From positions 1 through 52,160 of the forward strand of contig NZ_JVDT01000170.1 of NCBI RefSeq assembly GCF_001076885.1: a stretch of 52,160 nt of DNA, in the 5' to 3' direction. The notes under the pieces are model-generated. The model worked only from the letters and a program-made list of their open reading frames with translations, searched no databases and was not told where the DNA came from. How positions within the stretch are numbered: position 1 is the stretch's first letter; every line of letters begins with the position of its first letter. The position numbers and the translations under genes were made by a program. Positions 35,278-42,239 of this stretch are shown piece after piece. This stretch comes from Bacillus sp. 522_BSPC. GTDB taxonomy: Bacteria > Bacillota > Bacilli > Bacillales > Cytobacillaceae.

Positions 35278-36258
35278 ATGCGTGTACATCAAATGTGGGA
35301 TACGTATCCGGAATTAAAGAATGACTTGTCAAAAGTACTTCAATTAATTGAAAGCAATATTCGTGTTCGTGACAAAGTAGTAGAAAAAACGATTAAAGAT
35401 TTAATCTATTCAGGTGGCAAATTACTTAGACCTGCTTACTCCCTGCTTTGTTCACAAGTAGGTCCTTCTAAAGACAAAAACCGCGCGATAGCAGTTGCAG
35501 CTGCATTGGAAACATTGCATATGGCTACATTAATCCATGATGACGTTATTGATGAATCACCTACACGGCATAATATTCCCACAATCCATGCTCATAATGG
35601 AAATAAGTTTGCCATCTATGCAGGTGATTATCTATTCTGCGTTTGTTTTACGATTTTATCTAAACACGCAACGTCTCTATCTCATTTAGAATTTAATGCT
35701 CGCAGCATGGAAAAAATTTTAAGCGGAGAATTAGATCAATTAAATGCCCGATATCAATCTAAAGTGACGGTTAAAAATTACTTAACAAGAATCTCTGGAA
35801 AAACTGCCCAGCTTTTTGCTGTAAGCTGCTATTCCGGTGCTATAGAAAGTGAAGCTAGCCGACCACTCGCTATGAACGCTTGGAATATGGGACATTATAT
35901 CGGCATGGCCTTTCAAATTATGGATGATATTCTAGATTATAAAGGAGATAGCTTAACATTAGGCAAGCCTGTGTTGGCAGATATTAAACAAGGTCATTAT
36001 AATTTGCCGCTCATTTATGCAATTCAAGCGAATCCTAAAGAACTGATTCCTATTTTAGATAAAAAAGACGCGTTGACTGATGAGGATATGCAACAGATTT
36101 CTGAACTTATTTCTAAATATAAAGGGGTAGAAAAAGCAGAGCTCCTTGCTAAAAAATATACTGAAAAAGCAATCAAACAACTTAATAAATTACCTGATGG
36201 AGATTATAAACAGCATCTTTATGCCATTACAAATAGTTTATTGAAACGGAAAGTGTAA
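35278..36258 (+). CDS. hepT: Polyprenyl diphosphate synthase (HepT/DmkB-like)
   Basis: A 326-residue trans-prenyltransferase: GGKLLRPAY, first Asp-rich motif LIHDDVIDESPTRH (DDxxD) and second QIMDDILDYKGD, with KPVLADIKQGHYNLPLIYA between substrate lids. It builds the isoprenoid tail for a menaquinone-type quinone. As the last gene after the Gx transporter, facing ubiA and apbE, it fits the DmkB role in making demethylmenaquinone. GAGG 6-7 nt before ATG 35278; a strong terminator follows. Confidence 0.9.
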   Translation: MRVHQMWDTYPELKNDLSKVLQLIESNIRVRDKVVEKTIKDLIYSGGKLLRPAYSLLCSQVGPSKDKNRAIAVAAALETLHMATLIHDDVIDESPTRHNIPTIHAHNGNKFAIYAGDYLFCVCFTILSKHATSLSHLEFNARSMEKILSGELDQLNARYQSKVTVKNYLTRISGKTAQLFAVSCYSGAIESEASRPLAMNAWNMGHYIGMAFQIMDDILDYKGDSLTLGKPVLADIKQGHYNLPLIYAIQANPKELIPILDKKDALTDEDMQQISELISKYKGVEKAELLAKKYTEKAIKQLNKLPDGDYKQHLYAITNSLLKRKV

Positions 36259-36265
36259 TCTTTCT

Positions 36266-36319
36266 AAAAAATCCGAGCCTTTCTATCCAAGTTGATTATA
36301 GATTGGACTCGGATTTTTT
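36266..36319. terminator. Bidirectional terminator between hepT and rsoA-like gene
   Basis: AAAAAATCCGAG (36266-36277) pairs with CTCGGATTTTTT (36308-36319), with an inner TCCAA/TTGGA pair. The A and T tracts on both sides suit termination of hepT (plus) and of the convergent sigO operon (minus). Confidence 0.85.
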
Positions 36320-36336
36320 CTGTTAAAGGGCAACTA

Positions 36337-36567
36337 TTAGCTTGTATACTTATCTTTAAATTCCCAAAATCCCGGAATACTTTCTAAATCATATTGATAA
36401 GCAGACTCTATTAGCATGATTTTCAGTTCTTGTGAAAGATCCGTCCTGTCATTCGGATTTGTCCTATTCATTAGTTTATTGACCTTTGGCTCAAACAGCT
36501 TAATTAATTCCATTAACATTTCAGGATCTACTTTTGCTCTTTTTACGATTGTATACATATCTGTCAT
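36337..36567 (-). CDS. RsoA-like co-sigma (sigma-O partner)
   Basis: A 76-residue protein: IVKRAKVDPEMLMELIKLFEPKVNKLMNRTNPNDRTDLSQELKIMLIESAY resembles sigma region 2.1/2.2 helices, the plan of RsoA (YvrHa), which works with SigO (YvrI) of B. subtilis as a split sigma factor: RsoA binds RNA polymerase core, SigO supplies region 4. Start at ATG 36567, overlapping the yvrJ stop as ATGA; a longer reading from 36609 is not needed. Linkage to a SigO-like gene and to yvrJ supports the assignment. Confidence 0.65.
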   Translation of the reverse strand: MTDMYTIVKRAKVDPEMLMELIKLFEPKVNKLMNRTNPNDRTDLSQELKIMLIESAYQYDLESIPGFWEFKDKYTS

Positions 36568-36713
36568 TTGCCATTTTCCTTTCGTTGATTTGGTTTCATT
36601 TCGTTCCATTCCTTCAGAAGCTGATCTATTTTTTTGTCTAATCGAAGCAGAACAAATAATGATAATGTTAAGGGAAAACCAAAGTTACTGATCATTGTCA
36701 TCCATTGAGTCAT
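36564..36713 (-). CDS. yvrJ: YvrJ family small membrane protein
   Basis: A 49-residue protein read directly from the minus strand: MTQWMTMISNFGFPLTLSLF then VLLRLDKKIDQLLKEW and a basic tail. One TM helix with the family's ISNFGFP start and a charged helix after it match YvrJ (PF12841). Function unknown; in B. subtilis yvrJ belongs to the SigO regulon. It overlaps the last 29 nt of the sigO-like gene and its stop overlaps the rsoA-like start, so all three form one operon. Confidence 0.75.
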   Translation of the reverse strand: MTQWMTMISNFGFPLTLSLFVLLRLDKKIDQLLKEWNEMKPNQRKENGK

Positions 36714-37332
36714 ATCTATCAATTCCATCCACCTTCCTCCTTCCGTTCATAAATGAAAGAATTCGTTGTAAAGCTACTTTTCGTGTTTTTGAAACATATT
36801 GTTGCGATGTACCAATTGTTCGAGCAATTTCTGTATCCGTTAATTTATATAGATATGCATAGGTTAGAATGTCTCGTTGTGAAGTGGTCAAACTAAGAAT
36901 GGCTGAATAAATCATCTTATCTGCAATATACTCCTCCACACTTGCTCGCAAGACCTCCTTCTCCACCATCCTTTCTATTTCAGCCTCTTTATCATATAGA
37001 GTAATGTCCTTCTCTCCCCCAGCTTCCCTTTCAGCAAGTATTAACGGAAATCTTTTCTGATACATTGTTAAGTTTTTATTAAAATTAATGGTGCTATACT
37101 CCATGGAAGAAGTAATATACGCAGTAAATCGAATGGTAAAAAAATGCTTTTTAAAGGCTTCATCCAGCTTTTCTTTATTTTCCTTTGTTGGGAATTCTAT
37201 CGCCTTTTTTAATAGAAGTAAATTTATCTTTTTTTCCAAAAAGCTTTTTACAATTGGATTGCTTAATAATGATTTATTATCCTGCAAGAACGCGGTAAAA
37301 GCCTCTGATTGAAAAGAACGGCATTCCTTCAT
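36685..37332 (-). CDS. SigO-like sigma factor (YvrI family)
   Basis: A ~215-residue protein. The C-terminal part LTTSQRDILTYAYLYKLTDTEIARTIGTSQQYVSKTRKVALQRIL is a clear sigma region 4 helix-turn-helix; the N-terminal part (NPIVKSFLEKKINLLLLKKA, FFTIRFTAYITSSMEYSTINF) fits the SigO/YvrI family rather than ECF factors. With the RsoA-like protein it would form a split sigma factor. ATG 37332 has TTGGGAGG 8 nt upstream; an ATG at 37356 is in frame but lacks a site. A LexA-like dyad is in the leader. Confidence 0.7.
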   Translation of the reverse strand: MKECRSFQSEAFTAFLQDNKSLLSNPIVKSFLEKKINLLLLKKAIEFPTKENKEKLDEAFKKHFFTIRFTAYITSSMEYSTINFNKNLTMYQKRFPLILAEREAGGEKDITLYDKEAEIERMVEKEVLRASVEEYIADKMIYSAILSLTTSQRDILTYAYLYKLTDTEIARTIGTSQQYVSKTRKVALQRILSFMNGRRKVDGIDRYDSMDDNDQ

Positions 37333-37350
37333 ACTCAAGCCTCCCAAAAG

Positions 37351-37362
37351 GAACATATGTTC
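37351..37362. promoter_or_regulatory. LexA-like dyad GAACATATGTTC upstream of sigO-like gene
   Basis: GAAC-ATAT-GTTC is a perfect 12-bp dyad that matches the core of the Bacillus LexA (DinR) box CGAACRNRYGTTYC; only the two outermost bases differ. It lies between the upstream terminator and the ribosome site of the sigO-like gene. Confidence 0.4.
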
Positions 37363-37377
37363 TGTTTTTGTTGTAAA

Positions 37378-37405
37378 AAAAGGGACTAATCTTCATTAGC
37401 CTCTT
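37378..37405 (-). terminator. Terminator upstream of sigO-like gene
   Basis: On minus, AGAGGCTAAT-GAAG-ATTAGTCCCT forms a ~9-bp stem (one mismatch, one G-U) followed by TTTTTTT. It separates the 145-aa unknown gene from the sigO operon. Confidence 0.7.
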
Positions 37406-37491
37406 TCTATTCATATATGCTATTTCTACCTCCTTCTATATTATAAAGAAAGATTTATCGTAAAAATAACAACCACTTGTCCTAATTTCAT

Positions 37492-37929
37492 TTAATCGAT
37501 TACGGATAACTTAATATCAAAGATAACATTGTATGTATTCTCTTCCAATACGACAAAAGTCCAATTTTTTGCTAAAATCGATGTAAAGGAATGAAAGGAT
37601 TCCTTCGATAAAGTGATTGTTCCCAATACTTCTCCTCGGTCCTCAAAGTCTCTTCCCTCTACTAATTGATATTTTAATGATAAAAGTCTTTTTAACGTTC
37701 CCTTTGTTAAAAAGGTTATTTCATATTCATCTGCAATAATCGCTTTTACGCCTGTCTTATTTTTTTCATAATAGGAGAAAAGTGTTTCCCAATCAGGCAA
37801 ACCATTACCACAGCTTTGAAAAAAAATAAGATCCTTGCTTTCCAAAGCCTGTATAATCGCTTCTTCCTTATATCCATTACTTTTTACTTGTTCCAGCATT
37901 ATCGCATAATTCAACGCTACTTTTACCAC
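37492..37929 (-). CDS. Protein of unknown function upstream of sigO-like operon
   Basis: A 145-residue soluble protein I do not recognise. It begins VVKVALNYAIMLEQVKSNGYKEEAIIQALESKDLIFF and ends in beta-rich sequence; no TM segment, signal or metal motif is evident. GTG 37929 is favoured because GAAGGGAG lies ~10 nt upstream; the ATG at 37956 would place that site inside the gene. It is upstream of, and in the same direction as, the sigO-like gene but separated by a terminator, so a functional link is uncertain. Confidence 0.65.
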   Translation of the reverse strand: MVKVALNYAIMLEQVKSNGYKEEAIIQALESKDLIFFQSCGNGLPDWETLFSYYEKNKTGVKAIIADEYEITFLTKGTLKRLLSLKYQLVEGRDFEDRGEVLGTITLSKESFHSFTSILAKNWTFVVLEENTYNVIFDIKLSVID

Positions 37930-38068
37930 AAAAAACCTGCTCCCTTCACATTTCATATTGATTTCAAAACGAGAAAAAGATAAATTGATAGAAAGACTTT
38001 TATTAAACAGCCTTCTTTTTACTATTGAATAGTTTAAGTATAATCTATTTTAAAAGGAGTGAGGAAGA

Positions 38069-38959
38069 ATGATTAAACAAAATCCATTTGTTCCATTTAG
38101 CATTGCAATGGTTACCCCGTTTGATGATAAGGAAAATCTCTCATTAAGCGGTATTTATTCTTTAATAGATTACTATAAAAAAAATCAGGTTCCTGCACTG
38201 CTTATCAGTGGTTCAACAGGAGAGCAGCATTCGATGTCCATCGAGGAACGCATAACCCTCTTACGAGAAGCACGGTTAGCTGGAGAAGAAAAGCTCCTTC
38301 TTATCGGAGGAGTTGCTGCTGTAAGAACATCTGACGCTATTCGATTGGCGGAAGCTGCCCAACGAGAAAATCTAGATGGAATTATGCTAGGGTTTCCTCC
38401 TTATTTACGAATGAGCCAAAGAGAAGCAGCTGAATACGTGAAAAAAGTGTGTGCTGTGACTGATTTACCAATTATGCTCTATAATAATCCATCACGTACT
38501 GGATTTAACTTAGAATTAACTACTTTATACGATTTAGTAGAGTCCTGCCCGCAAATCCAAGCTTTAAAGGAAGCAGGTAATCCTAGCAATGCACCTCTAG
38601 TAAAAAATAAGCTTGGTCCTTCCTTCTCCGTGTTAACTGGATTCGATATTCATCTTTTAGATAATATGCAAAACGGTTATGACGGAATCACTAGTATAAT
38701 AGGAAATATTTTTCCAAAAGAAATACAACAAATTGTTCAATTGGGAAAAAATAATGAATGGAAACTTGCAGAAGACCAATTGTCTAAACTACTGCCAACC
38801 ATGCATACCATCTTAGAAATAGGAACACTGCGAGCCATCAAATATGTACTAACAGAAAATAATATTAATGCAGGAATATGTAGAGAGCCACTATCCATTT
38901 TGAGTAAACAAGAAAAGGCATCATTAAGCGATATTTTTAATAAAGGAGAGGTACGATGA
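38069..38959 (+). CDS. DapA-family aldolase/lyase (dihydrodipicolinate synthase-like)
   Basis: A 296-residue TIM barrel of the DHDPS/NAL family: STGEQHSMSIEER (GTTGE-like), the Tyr of LYNNPSRTGFNL, and the Schiff-base Lys in QALKEAGNPSN. The Arg after the Tyr (NPSRT) that binds the carboxylate in true DapA is kept. The cluster has no lysine genes; its stop overlaps modA (ATGA), so it could be a paralogue acting on another 2-oxo acid. AAAAGGAG 11 nt before ATG 38069, and a -10-like TATAAT at 38039-38044. Confidence 0.85.
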   Translation: MIKQNPFVPFSIAMVTPFDDKENLSLSGIYSLIDYYKKNQVPALLISGSTGEQHSMSIEERITLLREARLAGEEKLLLIGGVAAVRTSDAIRLAEAAQRENLDGIMLGFPPYLRMSQREAAEYVKKVCAVTDLPIMLYNNPSRTGFNLELTTLYDLVESCPQIQALKEAGNPSNAPLVKNKLGPSFSVLTGFDIHLLDNMQNGYDGITSIIGNIFPKEIQQIVQLGKNNEWKLAEDQLSKLLPTMHTILEIGTLRAIKYVLTENNINAGICREPLSILSKQEKASLSDIFNKGEVR

Positions 38960-39744
38960 AAAAGTACAGTAAATTCCTCCTATTATTAGCCTTATTGATT
39001 TTAGCCTCTTGTAGCAATAATGGAGAAAATACCTCTTCCTCTAAAAAAGAAACGTTTTCTTTAACGATCTCTGCAGCAGCAAGCATGCAAGATTCATTAA
39101 ATACGATCAAGAAGAAATTCGAGGAGGAACATCCAGACATTACATTAACCTTTAACTTTGGTTCATCAGGAGCTTTGCAGCAACAGATTGCTCAAGGAGC
39201 ACCGGTTGATTTATTTTTCTCAGCTGCACAGGATAAGCTAGATCTTTTGGTTGACGATGGACTGATTAAAGAGTCCGATCATATCGACTTAGTAAAAAAC
39301 AATTTAGTTCTGATTACAAATAAACAATCTAATGTAACGATTAATCGTTTCGCTGATCTTGAAACATTAGATAAGGAAAAAATCGCCATCGGCATACCAG
39401 AATCAGTACCCGCAGGAAATTATGCGAAAGAGACGCTTCAAACTCTTCACATATGGGAAAAAGTACAGGAGAATATCATTACCGCAAAAGATGTTCGTCA
39501 AGTATTGTCATATGTTGAAACAAACAATGTGGCAGCAGGGATTGTTTATGGAACAGATGCAAAGACATCTGATTCTGTAGAAGTCGTTGCCACTGCGGAG
39601 GAATCAAGTCATTCCCCGATTGTCTATCCGATTGGCATCATCAAGGACAGCAAAAATTACGAGGCAGCAAAAACGTTTTATGACTATCTGCAAACACCAA
39701 CTAGTTTAAAGGTTTTCGAGGAAGATGGATTTATTGTTAACTAA
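38956..39744 (+). CDS. modA: Molybdate-binding lipoprotein ModA
   Basis: A 262-residue periplasmic-binding-type protein with lipoprotein signal (LLLLALLILASC). Family features: ISAAASMQDSLNTIKKKFE, FNFGSSGALQQQIAQGAPVDLFFSA, and the C-terminal IVYGTDAK and Y-PIGIIK segments that form the oxyanion pocket. Captures molybdate for ModB. AAAGGAGAGG before ATG; start overlaps the preceding gene as ATGA. Confidence 0.92.
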   Translation: MKKYSKFLLLLALLILASCSNNGENTSSSKKETFSLTISAAASMQDSLNTIKKKFEEEHPDITLTFNFGSSGALQQQIAQGAPVDLFFSAAQDKLDLLVDDGLIKESDHIDLVKNNLVLITNKQSNVTINRFADLETLDKEKIAIGIPESVPAGNYAKETLQTLHIWEKVQENIITAKDVRQVLSYVETNNVAAGIVYGTDAKTSDSVEVVATAEESSHSPIVYPIGIIKDSKNYEAAKTFYDYLQTPTSLKVFEEDGFIVN

Positions 39745-40405
39745 AGAGGAATGGTCAAATTTTTGGTCCCCCCTCTGCCTATCCTTACAAGTTTCTCTGG
39801 TTGCCACTATTGTCGTCATAGTTAGTGGCACAATACTTGCTGCCAAGTTAGCCAGAAAAAAATTTAAGGGAAAGGCATTGCTTGAAACTTGTTTACTTTT
39901 GCCAATCGTTCTTCCTCCAACTGTTACTGGTTTCCTACTACTCGTTCTGTTTGGTAGAAATAGTATCCTCGGTAAAGTAATCGAATGGATCTTTCATCAG
40001 CCTGTCATTTTTACATGGTGGGCTGCAGTAATTGCTGCATTTATCGTATCCTTTCCTTTAATGTATCAATCAGCTAAAGCAGGATTTATTCAAATTGATC
40101 GCTCAATCGAGGAGGCAGCACGAGTCGATGGGGCAAATGAATGGAAAGTACTCACATCCATTTCCATTCCACTTGCTTCCCACTCTATCCTTTCTGGAAG
40201 TATCCTTAGCTTTGCCAGAGGGCTAGGAGAATTTGGGGCCACCTTAATGTTTGCAGGGAATATTCCTGGAAAAACACAAACCTTGCCTACCGCTATTTAT
40301 GTTGCTATCGATAATGGAAATATGCGAATGGCTTGGATTTGGGTACTATCCATCACGATTATTTCTTTTATAATGCTAGCTTTGTGCCAGCCGAAGCAAC
40401 GATAA
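39725..40405 (+). CDS. modB: Molybdate ABC transporter permease ModB
   Basis: A 226-residue permease with five or six TM segments and the EAA loop EEAARVDGANEWKVLTSISIPLA, plus FARGLGEFGATLMFAGNIPGKTQTLP typical of ModB. Its ATG lies inside the last codons of modA (20-nt overlap). No ModC ATPase follows, so the ATPase must come from elsewhere, as I recall for B. subtilis yvgL-yvgM. Confidence 0.92.
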   Translation: MDLLLTKEEWSNFWSPLCLSLQVSLVATIVVIVSGTILAAKLARKKFKGKALLETCLLLPIVLPPTVTGFLLLVLFGRNSILGKVIEWIFHQPVIFTWWAAVIAAFIVSFPLMYQSAKAGFIQIDRSIEEAARVDGANEWKVLTSISIPLASHSILSGSILSFARGLGEFGATLMFAGNIPGKTQTLPTAIYVAIDNGNMRMAWIWVLSITIISFIMLALCQPKQR

Positions 40406-40542
40406 TCTTTTCCTTTGACAATGTATTTCCTTATAAAGTAGTGTTAATACTTCTTACTGCAGAGGACATATTATGAAAGCAACAGACAAGCATATCATTT
40501 GGCACTTTCCCTCTCTCTGTTTTAATCTAAAATGGACAATAA

Positions 40543-40558
40543 TCCACATTTTTGTGGA
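40543..40558 (+). promoter_or_regulatory. Small hairpin at the ribosome site of the UPF0173 gene
   Basis: TCCACA (40543-40548) pairs with TGTGGA (40553-40558) 6 nt upstream of the AAGGAG site of the downstream gene. It could affect translation or be chance; the rest of 40406-40577 shows nothing clear. Confidence 0.35.
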
Positions 40559-40577
40559 ATTAAGGAGATGATTTTGT

Positions 40578-41267
40578 ATGAAAATTACGTATCATGGTCA
40601 ATCCACTATTGAAATTAGTACAGAAGGAAAATCATTGGTTATTGATCCGTTTATTAGTGGCAATCCTTCCGCAGTTTCTAAAGTGGAGGAAATGAAAGTA
40701 GATGCTGTTCTTTTGACACATGCTCATATGGATCATATTCTCGACGCTGCACCAATCGCTAAAGCAAATAATGCCCCGGTTGTCGCTAATCCAGAATTAG
40801 CTGCCTATATGTCATGGAAGGGCGTGGAAACAATTGGGATGAATATCGGAGGAACACTGGATTTAGAATTTGCAAAAGTGAAAATGACACATGCATTCCA
40901 CAGCTCAGGGATTATTGATGAAGAAAATAAAAACATCTTATATGGCGGAATGCCAGCTGGATATATTATTGAAGCAGAGGAAAAAGTGTTGCATCACGCT
41001 GGAGACACTGGACTATTTGGCGATATGAAAATGATTGGGGATCGTCATAATTTAGATGTTGTTTTCCTACCAATCGGAGACCATTTTACAATGGGAACTG
41101 AAGATGCACTACAAGCAGCCGAATGGTATCAAGCAAAACTAATTATTCCTATTCATTACAATACATTCCCTGTTATTGAACAAGACGCAAAAGCATTTGT
41201 CAACAAGCTTGAAGAACTTGGATTTAAAGGGAAAGTATTAGAGTTAGGTGAGACCTTCGAATTATAA
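40578..41267 (+). CDS. UPF0173 metal-dependent hydrolase (YtkL-like)
   Basis: A 229-residue metallo-beta-lactamase-fold protein: THAHMDHILDA (HxHxDH), HAFHSSGI, HHAGDTGLFGDMK and IPIHYNTFP give the usual set of two-metal ligands. Relatives in Bacillus are named YtkL; the substrate is not established. AAGGAG precedes ATG 40578. Monocistronic by position; an unusual structured sequence follows. Confidence 0.88.
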   Translation: MKITYHGQSTIEISTEGKSLVIDPFISGNPSAVSKVEEMKVDAVLLTHAHMDHILDAAPIAKANNAPVVANPELAAYMSWKGVETIGMNIGGTLDLEFAKVKMTHAFHSSGIIDEENKNILYGGMPAGYIIEAEEKVLHHAGDTGLFGDMKMIGDRHNLDVVFLPIGDHFTMGTEDALQAAEWYQAKLIIPIHYNTFPVIEQDAKAFVNKLEELGFKGKVLELGETFEL

Positions 41268-41578
41268 GAAAACGGAGGCGCCGTACAAACTGGAAGAACT
41301 TCGACTGATATAAAGGAAACACGATGAGCGTTAGTGAATCGATGTTGACTTATCGTGGGGAGAAGATCTGAAAGTTTGCTAGGCGGTATTCGCTGGAGCT
41401 AGACAATAAGATAAGCGGAGAGCACCCGGTTAGGGGCGTGTAGGCTTCAGAAAATTTCTACTTTCTTAACAGTTAATAAAAATATTTTAGTAAGAAGTCC
41501 AGCCTTCATCAGCTGCGATGTTCCTGCTGATTTAATTTGCGCTTATCACTTTCTATATGTACATCTAGAAACCTTTAA
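41268..41578. ncRNA. Unidentified structured intergenic element
   Basis: Positions ~41272-41455 are clearly more GC-rich than the surroundings and lack a gene. CACGAT (41320-41325) pairs with ATCGTG (41352-41357); GGCGCC, CTAG...CTAG and ACCC...GGGG pairs follow. The style (blocks such as TAAAGGAAACACGATGAGCG and GGGGAGAAGATCTGAAAG) suggests a structured RNA or dispersed repeat rather than a decayed gene. I cannot name it. Confidence 0.45.
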
Positions 41579-41919
41579 TGTCTCCAATTAACAGCAAAAT
41601 CAATTAAAATATTTGAACATGTACAAAGACATGCCTTGTTTTATAAGCTAGTTTTTTCTTCTGACTTCCTATATGATCACCAACAGCATATTTATCAGAC
41701 TTTAAAGAATGTGAATAAAGAAGATTTTGAGTATGCACTAGTAGATTCACACATCAACCGAAATCTTCCTATCAGTTATCAGGCTAATGCAATTGTCGGG
41801 ATGATTAGGGAGTGGTTCAAGGGGGATTTTGGTATCCTTGTGAATATATGGCGGAACAATTATTAGCATTTATTCATAGTAACCAGTCACCCCCATCAAA
41901 AATCAAGATATTAAACTAA
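41579..41919 (+). pseudogene. TetR-family regulator remnant (C-terminal domain, frameshifted)
   Basis: An in-frame segment reads IKIFEHVQRHALFYKLVFSSDFLYDHQQHIYQTL ... ISYQANAIVGMIREWFKGDF, like the C-terminal ligand domain of TetR/AcrR regulators. After GDF a frameshift near 41835 is needed to continue into EYMAEQLLAFIHSNQ, ending at TAA 41917-41919. The DNA-binding N-terminus is missing (stop in frame just upstream of 41579). A decayed gene. Confidence 0.65.
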
Positions 41920-41943
41920 TTTCATTAGATTTGACACCAAAGA

Positions 41944-41979
41944 AGGCTGATATCGCGCAAATAAAAGGGATATCAGCCT
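41944..41979 (+). terminator. 11-bp perfect hairpin
   Basis: AGGCTGATATC (41944-41954) and GATATCAGCCT (41969-41979) pair perfectly; a T-rich tract (AAGTTTTGGCTTTT) follows. It shares ATCAGCC with the adjacent tandem repeats. Confidence 0.55.
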
Positions 41980-42010
41980 AAGTTTTGGCTTTTATTATCC
42001 AAAACTATTG

Positions 42011-42191
42011 CATTATCAGCATAAGTTTCGTTTTTTCAGTCAATGTTTCATTTTATCAGCCAAATCTTCTCCTTTATCAGCCATTGTTTCATTTTATCAG
42101 CCAAATCTTCTCCTTTATCAGCCATTGTTTCATTTTATCAGCCAAAACTCCTCCTTTATCAGCCATTGTTTCGTTTTATCAGCCAAATCAA
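42011..42191. repeat. 41-bp tandem repeat array (~4 units)
   Basis: TTTATCAGCCAAATCTTCTCC-type blocks start at 42052, 42093, 42134 and 42175, exactly 41 bp apart; each unit also holds TTTATCAGCCATTGTTTCAT, so the unit is itself two ~20-bp halves sharing TTTATCAGCC. The first copy is degenerate. Located after the terminators of converging transcripts; the period is not divisible by three. Confidence 0.88.
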
Positions 42192-42202
42192 TCCCAAATA
42201 AC

Positions 42203-42230
42203 AAAAAGGCCGTCCATTAAGGACAGCCCC
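42203..42230 (-). terminator. Terminator after trhO
   Basis: On minus, GGCTGTCC-TTAAT-GGACGGCC (42208-42228) is followed by TTTTTGTT. It starts 10 nt past the trhO stop. Confidence 0.85.
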
Positions 42231-42239
42231 TATTATTTA

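Noticed and set aside
37300-37430. Small minus-strand frame beginning MNRKRLMK with a GGAGG upstream
   Set aside because: It runs through the terminator hairpin and overlaps the sigO-like gene in another frame; no family match.
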